A stretch of DNA of 64,000 nucleotides from Ginsengibacter sp963792025 (lineage in GTDB: Bacteria; Bacteroidota; Bacteroidia; Chitinophagales; Chitinophagaceae). Position 1 is the stretch's first letter, and every line of letters starts with the position of its first letter. The notes beneath the pieces were generated by a model, which saw only the letters and a list, made by a program, of their open reading frames with translations, had not been told where the DNA came from and did not search any database. The stretch is from positions 62,001 through 126,000 of the forward strand of contig CAWBUS010000007.1 in assembly GCA_963792025.1 (NCBI GenBank), given 5' to 3'. Below, piece after piece: positions 27,351-35,497 of the stretch. Both the position numbers and the translations under genes were made by a program.

Positions 27351-27590
27351 ATGGCTACAAATAAAGCTGTTTCGTTAAGTGAATTAATTAATGATGTTGC
27401 CAATGAATTACGGTTGGCACAAACATTATCACAAGACAAATCCCCCGTAATGGAGTTTACCCTATCTTGGCGCAAGTACCTCTACTTTCTCGGTCGCGTT
27501 ACAAAGAAAAGTTGTGTTAGCCCCCATCTTAGTCCAAGCATATCGAAAAGAAGCCTGGCGCAAGAGTGTGGAGCGGGTTTTGTGAGGTAA
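27351..27590 (+). pseudogene. Remnant of a trypco2-like effector-associated domain gene
   Basis: The first 35 residues (VSLSELINDVANELRLAQ, then SPVMEFTL) match the start of the trypsin-co-occurring domain 2 family, which normally continues as a beta-stranded domain. After MEFT the sequence changes to an unrelated, arginine- and serine-rich tail. The +1 frame over the same stretch (about 27457-27590) also looks protein-like. I read this as a truncated gene joined to foreign sequence. The stretch 27591-27835 contains no convincing gene. Confidence 0.4.
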
Positions 27591-27835
27591 GCCATCTTGT
27601 GCCTGTGCAAAGTAAATCCTCTTCTTTTGTTATGCTATCAACAGCAGGTCTGGGCTGGACTTTCATTAATCGACTTTTGTGCATATCTTCAACAATAGTT
27701 TTTCAATTGGGCTAACGTTGTGGGCTGAACGATACCCAATTCCAGCACAGCAGCAAGCTCCGTTGTAAGTCAGCACCTTTTCAGACTTCGGCCTTCGCCA
27801 AACTTTATTATCTTTAATAAATTAAATAATCGACA

Positions 27836-28069
27836 ATGGACGGACGAGTTATAAATATTGACCCGGAAATTTTAGGCGGAACCCCGGTGTTTTTTGGGAC
27901 ACGGGTGCCAATTAAGAATCTTTTTGATTACCTGGAAACCGGTGACTCTATTGATACTTTTTTAGACGATTTTGAAGGCGTAAAAAAGGAGCAGGTAATA
28001 AAAGTTTTAGAAATGTCGCAAAAGCTAATAGAAACATCAACAGGAATACTTAATGAAAATTTTGCTTGA
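27836..28069 (+). CDS. DUF433 protein, likely antitoxin of a VapBC-like pair
   Basis: 77 residues with the DUF433 pattern: INIDPEILGGTPVFFGTRVPIKNLFDYLETG at the start and a helix-turn-helix-like second half (DFEGVKKEQVIKVLEMS). Members usually pair with DUF5615 PIN-like proteins and are thought to be the antitoxin and DNA-binding part. Here the stop overlaps the start of such a gene by 17 bp. A second, unrelated copy of this pair occurs at 57732-58321. Confidence 0.85.
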   Translation: MDGRVINIDPEILGGTPVFFGTRVPIKNLFDYLETGDSIDTFLDDFEGVKKEQVIKVLEMSQKLIETSTGILNENFA

Positions 28070-28376
28070 CGAATGCGTAACGAAAAGACTGAAACCTCAT
28101 TTGCCGGACTTTGAGGTATACACGGTATCAGAAATGAAATGGAACGGGATTAAAAATGGCAAGTTGATGTCGTTTTGTGTTGACAACAATTTCGACCTCC
28201 TCCTCACTATTGACAAAAACCTTATGTTCCAGCAAAACCTGGACAATTACAAATTGACAATTGCAGTATTGAATTCGCTGACAAGTAAAATTGAAGAGTT
28301 AGTATTATTTCTGCCGTCTTTCAAAGCACAAGTTGACGGACTGGAAAAATATAAATCTTACATCATTGAAAAATAA
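28053..28376 (+). CDS. DUF5615 PIN-like protein, likely toxin
   Basis: 107 residues in the DUF5615 (Mut7-C/PIN-like) family: it opens with KILLDECVTKRLKPHL, where Asp6 and Glu7 would be first metal ligands, and has FDLLLTIDKNLMFQQN with the second acidic site. PIN-fold proteins are Mg-dependent ribonucleases. The start ATG lies inside the DUF433 gene, so the two are translationally coupled. Confidence 0.82.
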   Translation: MKILLDECVTKRLKPHLPDFEVYTVSEMKWNGIKNGKLMSFCVDNNFDLLLTIDKNLMFQQNLDNYKLTIAVLNSLTSKIEELVLFLPSFKAQVDGLEKYKSYIIEK

Positions 28377-28540
28377 GGCGGCCGTCCAACAAAGTGGCTT
28401 GCCGGAATGCTGGCAGGCCCGTAACTCCCCAATTTTTTGTATTGCAATCGGAAACAGTTCATGCGGACTTTCATAACTCATGTGACATAACCACATCTAT
28501 TTCCATAAATTACAACATCATACCAATCAAAAAAACGAAC

Positions 28541-29470
28541 ATGAATCATTCATCTTCCCCCCATAACAATCCCTCAGTTGGCAGGAGAAAATTTATTGCC
28601 AACTCACTATTAACGGCAGGCGCCTTATTAACGATGCCCGTAATAAACAAAGCCACAGGCATAAATAAAATGAGCGACACCTATACGGTTGGAGATATAA
28701 TGGACATGTTCATAAAAGAAGTGCCCGGTGGCGTTCTTACCAATACAGTGGATACGTTAAAGGCCGGCAACAGGGACATACCCGTAACCGGGATTGTAAC
28801 TACCATGTTTGCAACGATTGAAGTTATCCGCAAGGCCATTGACCTTGGTGCTAATTTTATTATTGCACACGAACCTACCTTTTACAATCATACCGATGAT
28901 ACTTCGTGGCTGCAGAACGATGACGTGTATCAATACAAAGCCAACCTGCTAAAGCAACATAACATGGCCATTTGGCGAAACCATGATTACATCCATAGCC
29001 TCGTGCCGGATGGCGTTACCATGGGTGTGCTGGAACAATTGCAATGGAAAAAATATGCGGATCATAATATACCCAACATTATTACTTTGCCGGCCGCTGC
29101 CACATTAAAAGATTTGATCGGCCATCTTAAAGAAAAACTATCAATAGAAAAAGTAAGGTACATCGGTGATCCGGCTCAATCGTGCAGCAAGTTGTTACTG
29201 ATGCCCGGAGCTGCGGGTGGCAGGAGACAAATAGAATCAATCGGAAAAGTAAAACCGGATGTATTGATATGCGGCGAAATATCGGAATGGGAAACCGCTG
29301 AATATGTACGTGATGCAAGAGCCAAAGGAGATAATATTTCATTAGTATTAATGGGCCATATTGCAAGCGAAGAACCGGGCTCGGAGTTTATGCTAAACTG
29401 GTTAAAGGAAAAAGTGCCAACTATAAAAAGTACCCATATTCCAAGTGGTAATTCTTTATCATTTCTTTAG
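28541..29470 (+). CDS. Nif3-like dinuclear metal centre protein with Tat-type signal
   Basis: 309 residues from ATG 28541. The N-terminus (VGRRKFIANSLLTAGALLTM) is a twin-arginine signal, so export in folded form is likely. The rest has the Nif3/YbgI layout: TVGDIMDMFI, GIVTTMFATIEVIRKAIDLGANFIIAHEP (histidine ligand), NHDYIHSLVPDGV and a late GEISEWETAEYVRDA with GHIASEEPG. Nif3 proteins are hexameric and bind two divalent metals; an exported version is less usual. Translation from 28394 is possible but would bury the Tat signal. The 28377-28540 region upstream has the inverted segment GGCTTGCCGGAATGCTGGCA of unknown role. Confidence 0.8.
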   Translation: MNHSSSPHNNPSVGRRKFIANSLLTAGALLTMPVINKATGINKMSDTYTVGDIMDMFIKEVPGGVLTNTVDTLKAGNRDIPVTGIVTTMFATIEVIRKAIDLGANFIIAHEPTFYNHTDDTSWLQNDDVYQYKANLLKQHNMAIWRNHDYIHSLVPDGVTMGVLEQLQWKKYADHNIPNIITLPAAATLKDLIGHLKEKLSIEKVRYIGDPAQSCSKLLLMPGAAGGRRQIESIGKVKPDVLICGEISEWETAEYVRDARAKGDNISLVLMGHIASEEPGSEFMLNWLKEKVPTIKSTHIPSGNSLSFL

Positions 29471-29803
29471 AGAGATAATTTACAACCTGGATTTCGGAAC
29501 ACTACACTTGTAAGTTGAAGTAAGACGCAACTGGTCGTCAATATAATTGTTGTTTCCTGTTCCCGTCTTCCACCGGAAATTATCCTGGTAAATCCTGCCT
29601 ATTACCAAAACAACATTAGTTTCCGCATAAGCATTATTTCCCTATATCCATTTACGATATGCTGCCGCTAAGTATCCGATATATATTCGATCTATAGGAG
29701 CGAACTGCTTACATAATAAATAAAGTTTCTGTTCGTTTATTGATATAAGCAATTACCCTAAAATCAGTTCGCAAATTAATACGAACTCGTCTAAATAAAA
29801 ACT
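29471..29803. other. Intergenic region with a nested inverted repeat
   Basis: No gene is visible in these 333 bases. Positions 29700-29707 (GCGAACTG) and 29765-29772 (CAGTTCGC) are perfect inverted copies. Inside them GCTTA (29707-29711)/TAAGC (29746-29750) and AATAAA (29715-29720)/TTTATT (29736-29741) also pair, giving a long stepped hairpin that ends 32 bp before the DUF6266 start. It may be a structured leader or a recombination site. Confidence 0.4.
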
Positions 29804-30441
29804 ATGGCACGAATTATTAATGGCATTAATGGCGGCTTCACGGGCAAGGTGGGCACGGTAACGGGTTATATAAGAAACGGCGGCAAGTTTTATGCGCAGC
29901 AGGACCAGGCGGAAAGATACCGTTAAAAGTGAAAAGCGGCTGGTGCAACAGCAAAAAATAAAAGATCTGTAATGAATTTACAAAACCATTTTCCGGCTCA
30001 GGCTTTTTTAATACAAGCTTCCCCGCAAACGGAGCAACGAGTACCGGCTACAACAGGGCTACCAGCGCCATTATGAACCGGGCAATTGTAAAGGAACCTG
30101 AAGTATCGCTGCAGTACCCGTTAGTTCTGATTTCAATGGGTATGCTGCCGGGCGCCGTGTATGCATCTGCGTTAGCTAATGATGATGGCGATATTGTATT
30201 TAGCTGGGTTGATAATACGGGTACCGGCACTGCTAAAGAAGAAGATAAGGCATTACTGGTTGCTTATTTCCCGGAAACAAAAACGGCAATGTATGAGATA
30301 AGTACCGCCACAAGAAAAGAGGGTAAGGCAGTGCTGCAAATGAAATCGATGAAAGGCATTGCAGAAACATGGATGGGCTTTGTAAGTGCCGACGAAACCA
30401 ATGCAGCGGATAGTGTGTATACAGGAAGTATTACACTTTAA
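29804..30441 (+). CDS. DUF6266 family protein, frame broken twice
   Basis: The start MARIINGINGGFTGKVGTVTGYIRNGG is the family's conserved opening. Its frame stops at 29926, but the +1 frame continues RRKDTVKSEKRLVQQQKIKD, and a further +1 shift gives CNEFTKPFSGSGFFNTSFPA, TGYNRATSAIMNRAIVKEPE and the rest to 30441. Removing two surplus bases yields about 211 residues, a normal DUF6266 length. Whether the gene is really broken or the sequence carries insertion errors cannot be told here. Function unknown; such proteins occur in multiple copies in Bacteroidota and show an IgG-like or phage-tail-like architecture in predictions I recall only loosely. Confidence 0.6.
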
Positions 30442-30540
30442 TACCGCTTATGGCATTCCTGTTATTCCATGCTGCATCTTTAATAAAAAGGATATAATAA
30501 AAATATTTATTCACCCGTTGTTTATAAAAATCAATTTATT

Positions 30541-31257
30541 ATGCTGGTACCTGCAATGAATAATAAAGAAATTACCAACGAAATTCTGAGAGACCTGGAA
30601 AGGTTGACCCGGACTACGGTTGACCGGTTGCTGGACGAATACGACCGGGAAAGAAGAAAATTTAAAATTGATAAAGCAAAGACTTACCCTAAAGCCTGTC
30701 CTGTAAAAACAGCAACCAAAAATACATGGATCGTATTCCTGCAAAAGGCGCCAGCGGTTCCAAAATATAAAAATGTGTACGATGCAGTCGCCTGCTGTGT
30801 GGCATATTATTATTCAGCAAAAGGACTAAAGGCCTTTAGGTACAGTTCCGATGGAAAATATATGGAAGTATTTAATGGCCATTTTTTCGCAAGGTATAAT
30901 GAGCGGCTGCAATTGGATTTAAACAGCCCGGTAGAAGCTATCAAAAGATTTTTTAACAACAGTGGATATTTGCAACTGCAGATAATAAAAAAGGATGGAA
31001 AGCAATATTCAACGGGTATTTGCAGGGAAGGGATGGCTTTGGGAGTATATCATAGTAACAGCGATGTGCCATGGCTGGTGCATAAAACATTCATACACCA
31101 CGACCTTAAGGGGCGCCAACAGAAAGAATCAGAGAAAATGGTGATGCTACAGGCGCAGTTGCAACTTTTAATAAATATGTTAGACGAAGAACGTGATTTT
31201 GATGAAGCGCAAATCAGGCAATCCAACAATGTTTTATCACAACTTATGGAGAAGTAA
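30541..31257 (+). CDS. Protein of unknown function
   Basis: 238 residues (a second ATG at 30556 is an equally good start). It has a charged helical N-terminus (LERLTRTTVDRLLDEYDRERRKF), a central region with NGHFFARYNERLQLDLNSPVEAIKRFFNNSGYLQLQI, a segment with HKTFIHHDLKGRQQKESEKM and a helical end. There is no signal peptide or membrane helix. The HFFARYNER segment resembles short uncharacterised Bacteroidota proteins. I cannot name a family. It faces the esterase gene tail to tail with a 20 bp gap. Confidence 0.6.
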   Translation: MLVPAMNNKEITNEILRDLERLTRTTVDRLLDEYDRERRKFKIDKAKTYPKACPVKTATKNTWIVFLQKAPAVPKYKNVYDAVACCVAYYYSAKGLKAFRYSSDGKYMEVFNGHFFARYNERLQLDLNSPVEAIKRFFNNSGYLQLQIIKKDGKQYSTGICREGMALGVYHSNSDVPWLVHKTFIHHDLKGRQQKESEKMVMLQAQLQLLINMLDEERDFDEAQIRQSNNVLSQLMEK

Positions 31258-31277
31258 AAAGCACGGTACCAGGTCAC

Positions 31278-31961
31278 TTAATGACATATCCCTTTTAATA
31301 CATTCCATACATTTTCTGCTACAATTTTTTCCCCTACTTTGTTCGGATGTATCCCGTCATCCTGGTTCAGTTTAGGATCGCCGCCCACGCCCTGTAATAA
31401 AAAGGGAATTATTGAAACATTGTTTTTAGTTGCGAGTTCCGGATATATTTTTTTAAACTCCGAAGTATAGTCCTGCCCCAAATTAGGCGGTATCTGCATT
31501 CCTGCAAGTACGATTTTTACCGAAGGATATTTTGCTTTTACTTTATCAATGATTGCCTGCAGGTTGCTCCTGGTTACCGTTAGCGGTATGCCGCGTAAAC
31601 CGTCATTGCCTCCCAGTTCCAAAACAAATACATCAACAGGCTGGCGTAATATCCAGTCGATACGGCCCATTCCGCCGGAAGTAGTTTCACCGCTAACACC
31701 CGCATTTATTACTTTATAAGGAAGGTGTAACGAATCAATTATGTCCTGGATCAAAGCCGGAAACGCTTCATTAGGTTCCAGACCCATAACCTGCGGTAAT
31801 GCTGTTGCCAAAAAATAAAATTGTTTTACGCTTCGCTGATGAATCAGCGGATATGTTTGCTGAAGGTCGCCGTTTGTTCATTAACTTTTTCACTCTTGTT
31901 ATTGTTACAACTTATTATAGCAATACAAATGAAAAAGATTGATGAGGAAGATTTTATTCAT
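31278..31961 (-). CDS. SGNH/GDSL esterase lipoprotein (TesA-like), frame broken three times
   Basis: Reading from ATG 31961, MNKIFLINLFICIAIISC is a lipoprotein signal with a Cys lipobox. The chain continues NNNKSEKVNEQTATF, then KRKTILFFGNSITAGYG (block I with the catalytic serine), then LEPNEAFPALIQ, GGNDGLRGI (block III) and DDGIHPNKVGE (block V with Asp/His). These lie in successive frames. One surplus base at each of 31932-31936, 31856-31858 and 31783-31785, all in homopolymers, restores one frame of about 226 residues. Family members are arylesterases or lysophospholipases. It is divergent from the YbbA/YbbP-like genes, the same arrangement as tesA-ybbA-ybbP in E. coli. Confidence 0.85.
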
Positions 31962-32102
31962 TAAATAGTTTATAAATTTTTAACACAGCCCGGAATACAA
32001 ATAAGAATTCAGGTAATTTTATACAGTTACGCTTAATTCGAATAATAATACATAAAAAAATATGCCATTTGCAAACAGCGACAGGCAAGTTAACCAAACC
32101 TT

Positions 32103-32795
32103 ATGGAATCAATTCTCAATCTGCAACAAGTAAGTAAAACTTTTAAGAGCGGTAACCGCGATTTAACCGTTTTGGATAATGTAAGTTTTTCGGTTGACAA
32201 AGGAGCAACCCTTTCTATTGTTGGTCCGTCAGGAAGTGGTAAAACAACTCTTTTGGGGTTATGTGCCGGACTCGATCGCTCTTCATCGGGCAATGTTATG
32301 CTGCAAAATAACAACCTTGAAAATATGAATGAAGACCAGCTTGCAGCGATACGAAATAAATACATCGGCTTTATATTCCAGAATTTTCAATTGATGCCAA
32401 CATTAACCGCCATTGAAAATGTGATGGTACCGCTGGAATTACGGGGAGAAAAAAAGGTACGGCCAAAAGCCATGGAACTGCTGGAAAAAGTTGGCCTTGC
32501 CGATCGCAGTCACCATTACCCTGCACAGCTAAGTGGCGGCGAGCAACAACGGGTATCCATTGCGAGGGCTTTTTCCAACAAGCCCAGCATTTTATTTGCT
32601 GATGAACCTACCGGCAACCTCGATGCGGAAACCAGCGAAAAAATTGTGAACCTCATTTTCGATTTGAATAAAGAAGCAGGAACCACATTGGTTTTGGTAA
32701 CCCATGATGCAGACCTTGCCGCAAGAACCCAACGCATTATACATTTAAAAGGAGGGAAAATAGTTTCAGATCATCCCCCAACAATAACATCCTAA
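32103..32795 (+). CDS. ABC transporter ATP-binding protein (YbbA/LolD-like)
   Basis: 230 residues. Walker A GPSGSGKTT (41-49), Q-loop FIFQNFQLMPT, signature LSGGEQQR (143-150), Walker B ILFADEP (163-169) and a switch histidine in LVTHDADLA are all visible. This is the MacB/LolD-type ATPase class that drives mechanotransmission rather than substrate passage through the membrane. The permease gene follows after 49 bp, and a divergent GDSL esterase precedes it, matching the ybbA-ybbP-tesA synteny. Confidence 0.93.
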   Translation: MESILNLQQVSKTFKSGNRDLTVLDNVSFSVDKGATLSIVGPSGSGKTTLLGLCAGLDRSSSGNVMLQNNNLENMNEDQLAAIRNKYIGFIFQNFQLMPTLTAIENVMVPLELRGEKKVRPKAMELLEKVGLADRSHHYPAQLSGGEQQRVSIARAFSNKPSILFADEPTGNLDAETSEKIVNLIFDLNKEAGTTLVLVTHDADLAARTQRIIHLKGGKIVSDHPPTITS

Positions 32796-32844
32796 CAGTG
32801 AGCAATAGACGAAACATAAAGAATTTAAATTCTAAAGAAAAGTA

Positions 32845-35421
32845 ATGACGTCAACAACTTCCGAAGGAAAAGAGCTTACCGGTTTTAGTACACGTTTTAA
32901 TGCACGCTGGCTGGTACAGATGGCCTGGCGTGACAGCCGCAGGAGCCGCTCCCGTTTGTTTCTTTTTATATCTTCCATCATTCTCGGTATCGCTGCATTG
33001 GTGGCTATTTATTCTTTAGGCAATAATCTAAATGACGAGGTAAATAACCAGGCTGCGACATTGCTGGGCGCTGACCTTGAAATCTCTTCCAATCAATTGC
33101 CAGCGCCCGACGTTGGTAAGATGCTTGATTCTCTTGGCGACAAAAGATCAGAAGAACGCCACTTTTCTTCCATGGTTTTATTCACTAAAAATAATGGAAC
33201 CAGGCTGGTGCAGGTGCGTGCACTGGAAGGTTCTTTTCCCTATTATGGCTCCTTGGGAACCGTTCCGGATTCCGCAGGAATTTCTTTTCGCAATAAGCAA
33301 CAGGCGTTAGTGGATGAAACGCTCATGTTGCAATACAATGCAAACGTTGGTGATTCCATACAGGTGGGTGACATGAAATTTGCTATCGCTGGCAGGTTAT
33401 CAGATGCGCCAGGGCAAACAGGCTTCTCCTCATCAATTGCTCCTATCGTTTATATACCGCTGCAATATCTTCAGCAAACCGGTTTAATGCAAAAAGGCAG
33501 CCGCATCAGTTATCATTATTATTATAAATACAGCCCCCAAACTGATGTTCAAAAAATGATGGATGATATGCGGCAGCGATTGGAGGCTGACGATCTCAAT
33601 TACGAAACCGTAGCAAGACAAAAAGAAGATACCGGCCGTTCGTTCACTGATCTCACAAGGTTTTTATCGCTGGTTGGTTTTATTGCTTTGTTGCTGGGCT
33701 GCACCGGCGTTGCCAGTGCGGTGCATGTATATGTAAAAGAAAAAGTGAATTCAATTGCTATACTACGGTGCCTTGGAGTAAGAGCTTCACAAGCAGTATT
33801 TATTTATTTGGTGCAAATCGTTGGTATTGGTTTTATAGGCTCTGTTTTCGGTGCAATCTTAGGTATTGTCATTCAACAATTTTTACCGTTTATTCTGAAA
33901 GATTTTTTGCCGGTACAAATCACAACGGCTATTTCATGGCTGGCGGTTTTTGAAGGAATTGCTCTGGGATTGATCATCTCCGTATTGTTTGCACTGTTAC
34001 CATTGCTTTCCATTCGTAAGATATCTCCATTGAATGCGTTGAGAGCTTCTTATGAACCGCACAAAACGGAAAGAGATTCTCTGAAATGGCTCATCTATTT
34101 TTTAATTGTAGTTTTCGTATATACGTTCACGTATGTTCAAATGCATAATTGGAAACAGGCGCTTTCATTTACGGCGGGCATTGCCGTATCATTATTAGTA
34201 TTGACGGCAATTGCCCGTGGACTCATGTGGTCAGTAAGGCGCTTCTTTCCTTCTGCATGGAACTACTTATGGCGGCAGGGACTTGCTAATTTATACCGTC
34301 CTAATAACCAGACAACCATTCTTATTATTGCTATTGGTTTGGGAACCGCATTGATATGTACTTTATTTTTTGTTCAATCTATCCTCATTCAAAGGGTGCA
34401 ATTGTCTACCGGCGCCAATCAACCGAATATTGTGTTATTTGATATCCAAACCAAACAGGTTCCCGGAGTATTGGCGCTTGCCAGGCAATATGGATTACCG
34501 GCAAACGAAACCGTTCCTATTGTAAACATGAGGCTGGAGCAGGTGAACGGCGTTACAACTGCACAAGCGGTGAAGGATACAACCAGCAAATTCTCCCGTC
34601 ACCTGTTTGGCCGTGAATACCGGGTTACCTACCGGGATTCATTAACCTCTTCTGAAAAAATAACGGAAGGGAAATGGGAAGGTGTTGCTAACGGAAACAG
34701 CCTACCCGAAATTTCTATGGAACAGAATTATGCAAAAAGGAACAATGTGCATATAGGCGATACTTTATTATTCAACGTGCAGGGAGCAGAAATGCAAACC
34801 GTTGTGGGAAGTTTCAGGCAAATAAATTGGCGGGGGATCCGGACAAATTTCCTCGTGGTATTTCCAAAGGGATTACTTGAAGATGCGCCGCAGTTTCATG
34901 TATTATTATCAAGAACGCCATCACAGGAAGTATCCGCAAAGTTCCAGCAGGCGATGGTTCGCCAATATCCCAATGTTTCTATTATCGATCTTGGCCTGGT
35001 GTTGCATATTCTGGATGACCTTATGGGCAAGATTAGTTTTGTTATCCGGTTCATGGCTGGCTTCAGTATCATTACCGGCATCGTCGTGCTAATTTCGTCT
35101 GTGCTTATCAGTAAGTATCAAAGAATGAAAGAAAGTGTTTTGCTTCGTACGCTGGGGGCCAGCCGCAAACAGGTTTTTGCGATAACTGCCTTAGAGTATT
35201 GGTTTCTTGGTTCTTTGGCAGCGCTTACCGGGATAGTGCTGGCGCTGGGTGCAAGCTGGGCATTGGCGCATTATATTTTTGATACACCTTTTCATCCGCA
35301 ATTTCTCCCTGTAATTATTTTATTTGTACTTGTATGTTTACTTACAGTACTTACCGGGCTCGCCAACAGCCGGGGATTGCTAAACAAACCACCACTTGAA
35401 GTACTGAGACAGGAAGAGTAA
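32845..35421 (+). CDS. ABC transporter permease, FtsX-like (YbbP-type)
   Basis: 858 residues with about ten transmembrane helices. It has an N-terminal helix followed by a periplasmic domain (LLGADLEISSNQLPAPD...), an FtsX core (LTRFLSLVGFIALLLGCTGVAS), a second periplasmic domain and a last FtsX core ending LLNKPPLEVLRQEE. The two-core layout is that of the YbbP/LolC-like long permeases. With the preceding ATPase it forms a complete transporter; YbbAP is linked to lipid or hydrophobic-compound extraction and its neighbour esterase fits with that. The start at ATG 32845 is supported by the conserved WLVQMAWRDSRRSRSRL segment. Confidence 0.92.
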   Translation: MTSTTSEGKELTGFSTRFNARWLVQMAWRDSRRSRSRLFLFISSIILGIAALVAIYSLGNNLNDEVNNQAATLLGADLEISSNQLPAPDVGKMLDSLGDKRSEERHFSSMVLFTKNNGTRLVQVRALEGSFPYYGSLGTVPDSAGISFRNKQQALVDETLMLQYNANVGDSIQVGDMKFAIAGRLSDAPGQTGFSSSIAPIVYIPLQYLQQTGLMQKGSRISYHYYYKYSPQTDVQKMMDDMRQRLEADDLNYETVARQKEDTGRSFTDLTRFLSLVGFIALLLGCTGVASAVHVYVKEKVNSIAILRCLGVRASQAVFIYLVQIVGIGFIGSVFGAILGIVIQQFLPFILKDFLPVQITTAISWLAVFEGIALGLIISVLFALLPLLSIRKISPLNALRASYEPHKTERDSLKWLIYFLIVVFVYTFTYVQMHNWKQALSFTAGIAVSLLVLTAIARGLMWSVRRFFPSAWNYLWRQGLANLYRPNNQTTILIIAIGLGTALICTLFFVQSILIQRVQLSTGANQPNIVLFDIQTKQVPGVLALARQYGLPANETVPIVNMRLEQVNGVTTAQAVKDTTSKFSRHLFGREYRVTYRDSLTSSEKITEGKWEGVANGNSLPEISMEQNYAKRNNVHIGDTLLFNVQGAEMQTVVGSFRQINWRGIRTNFLVVFPKGLLEDAPQFHVLLSRTPSQEVSAKFQQAMVRQYPNVSIIDLGLVLHILDDLMGKISFVIRFMAGFSIITGIVVLISSVLISKYQRMKESVLLRTLGASRKQVFAITALEYWFLGSLAALTGIVLALGASWALAHYIFDTPFHPQFLPVIILFVLVCLLTVLTGLANSRGLLNKPPLEVLRQEE

Positions 35422-35497
35422 AAATTCAGATACTCCTAAACCTTTCGGTCCACATTGCCCTTTAATAACTTATGGATAATTTTGAACATCACTGCCT

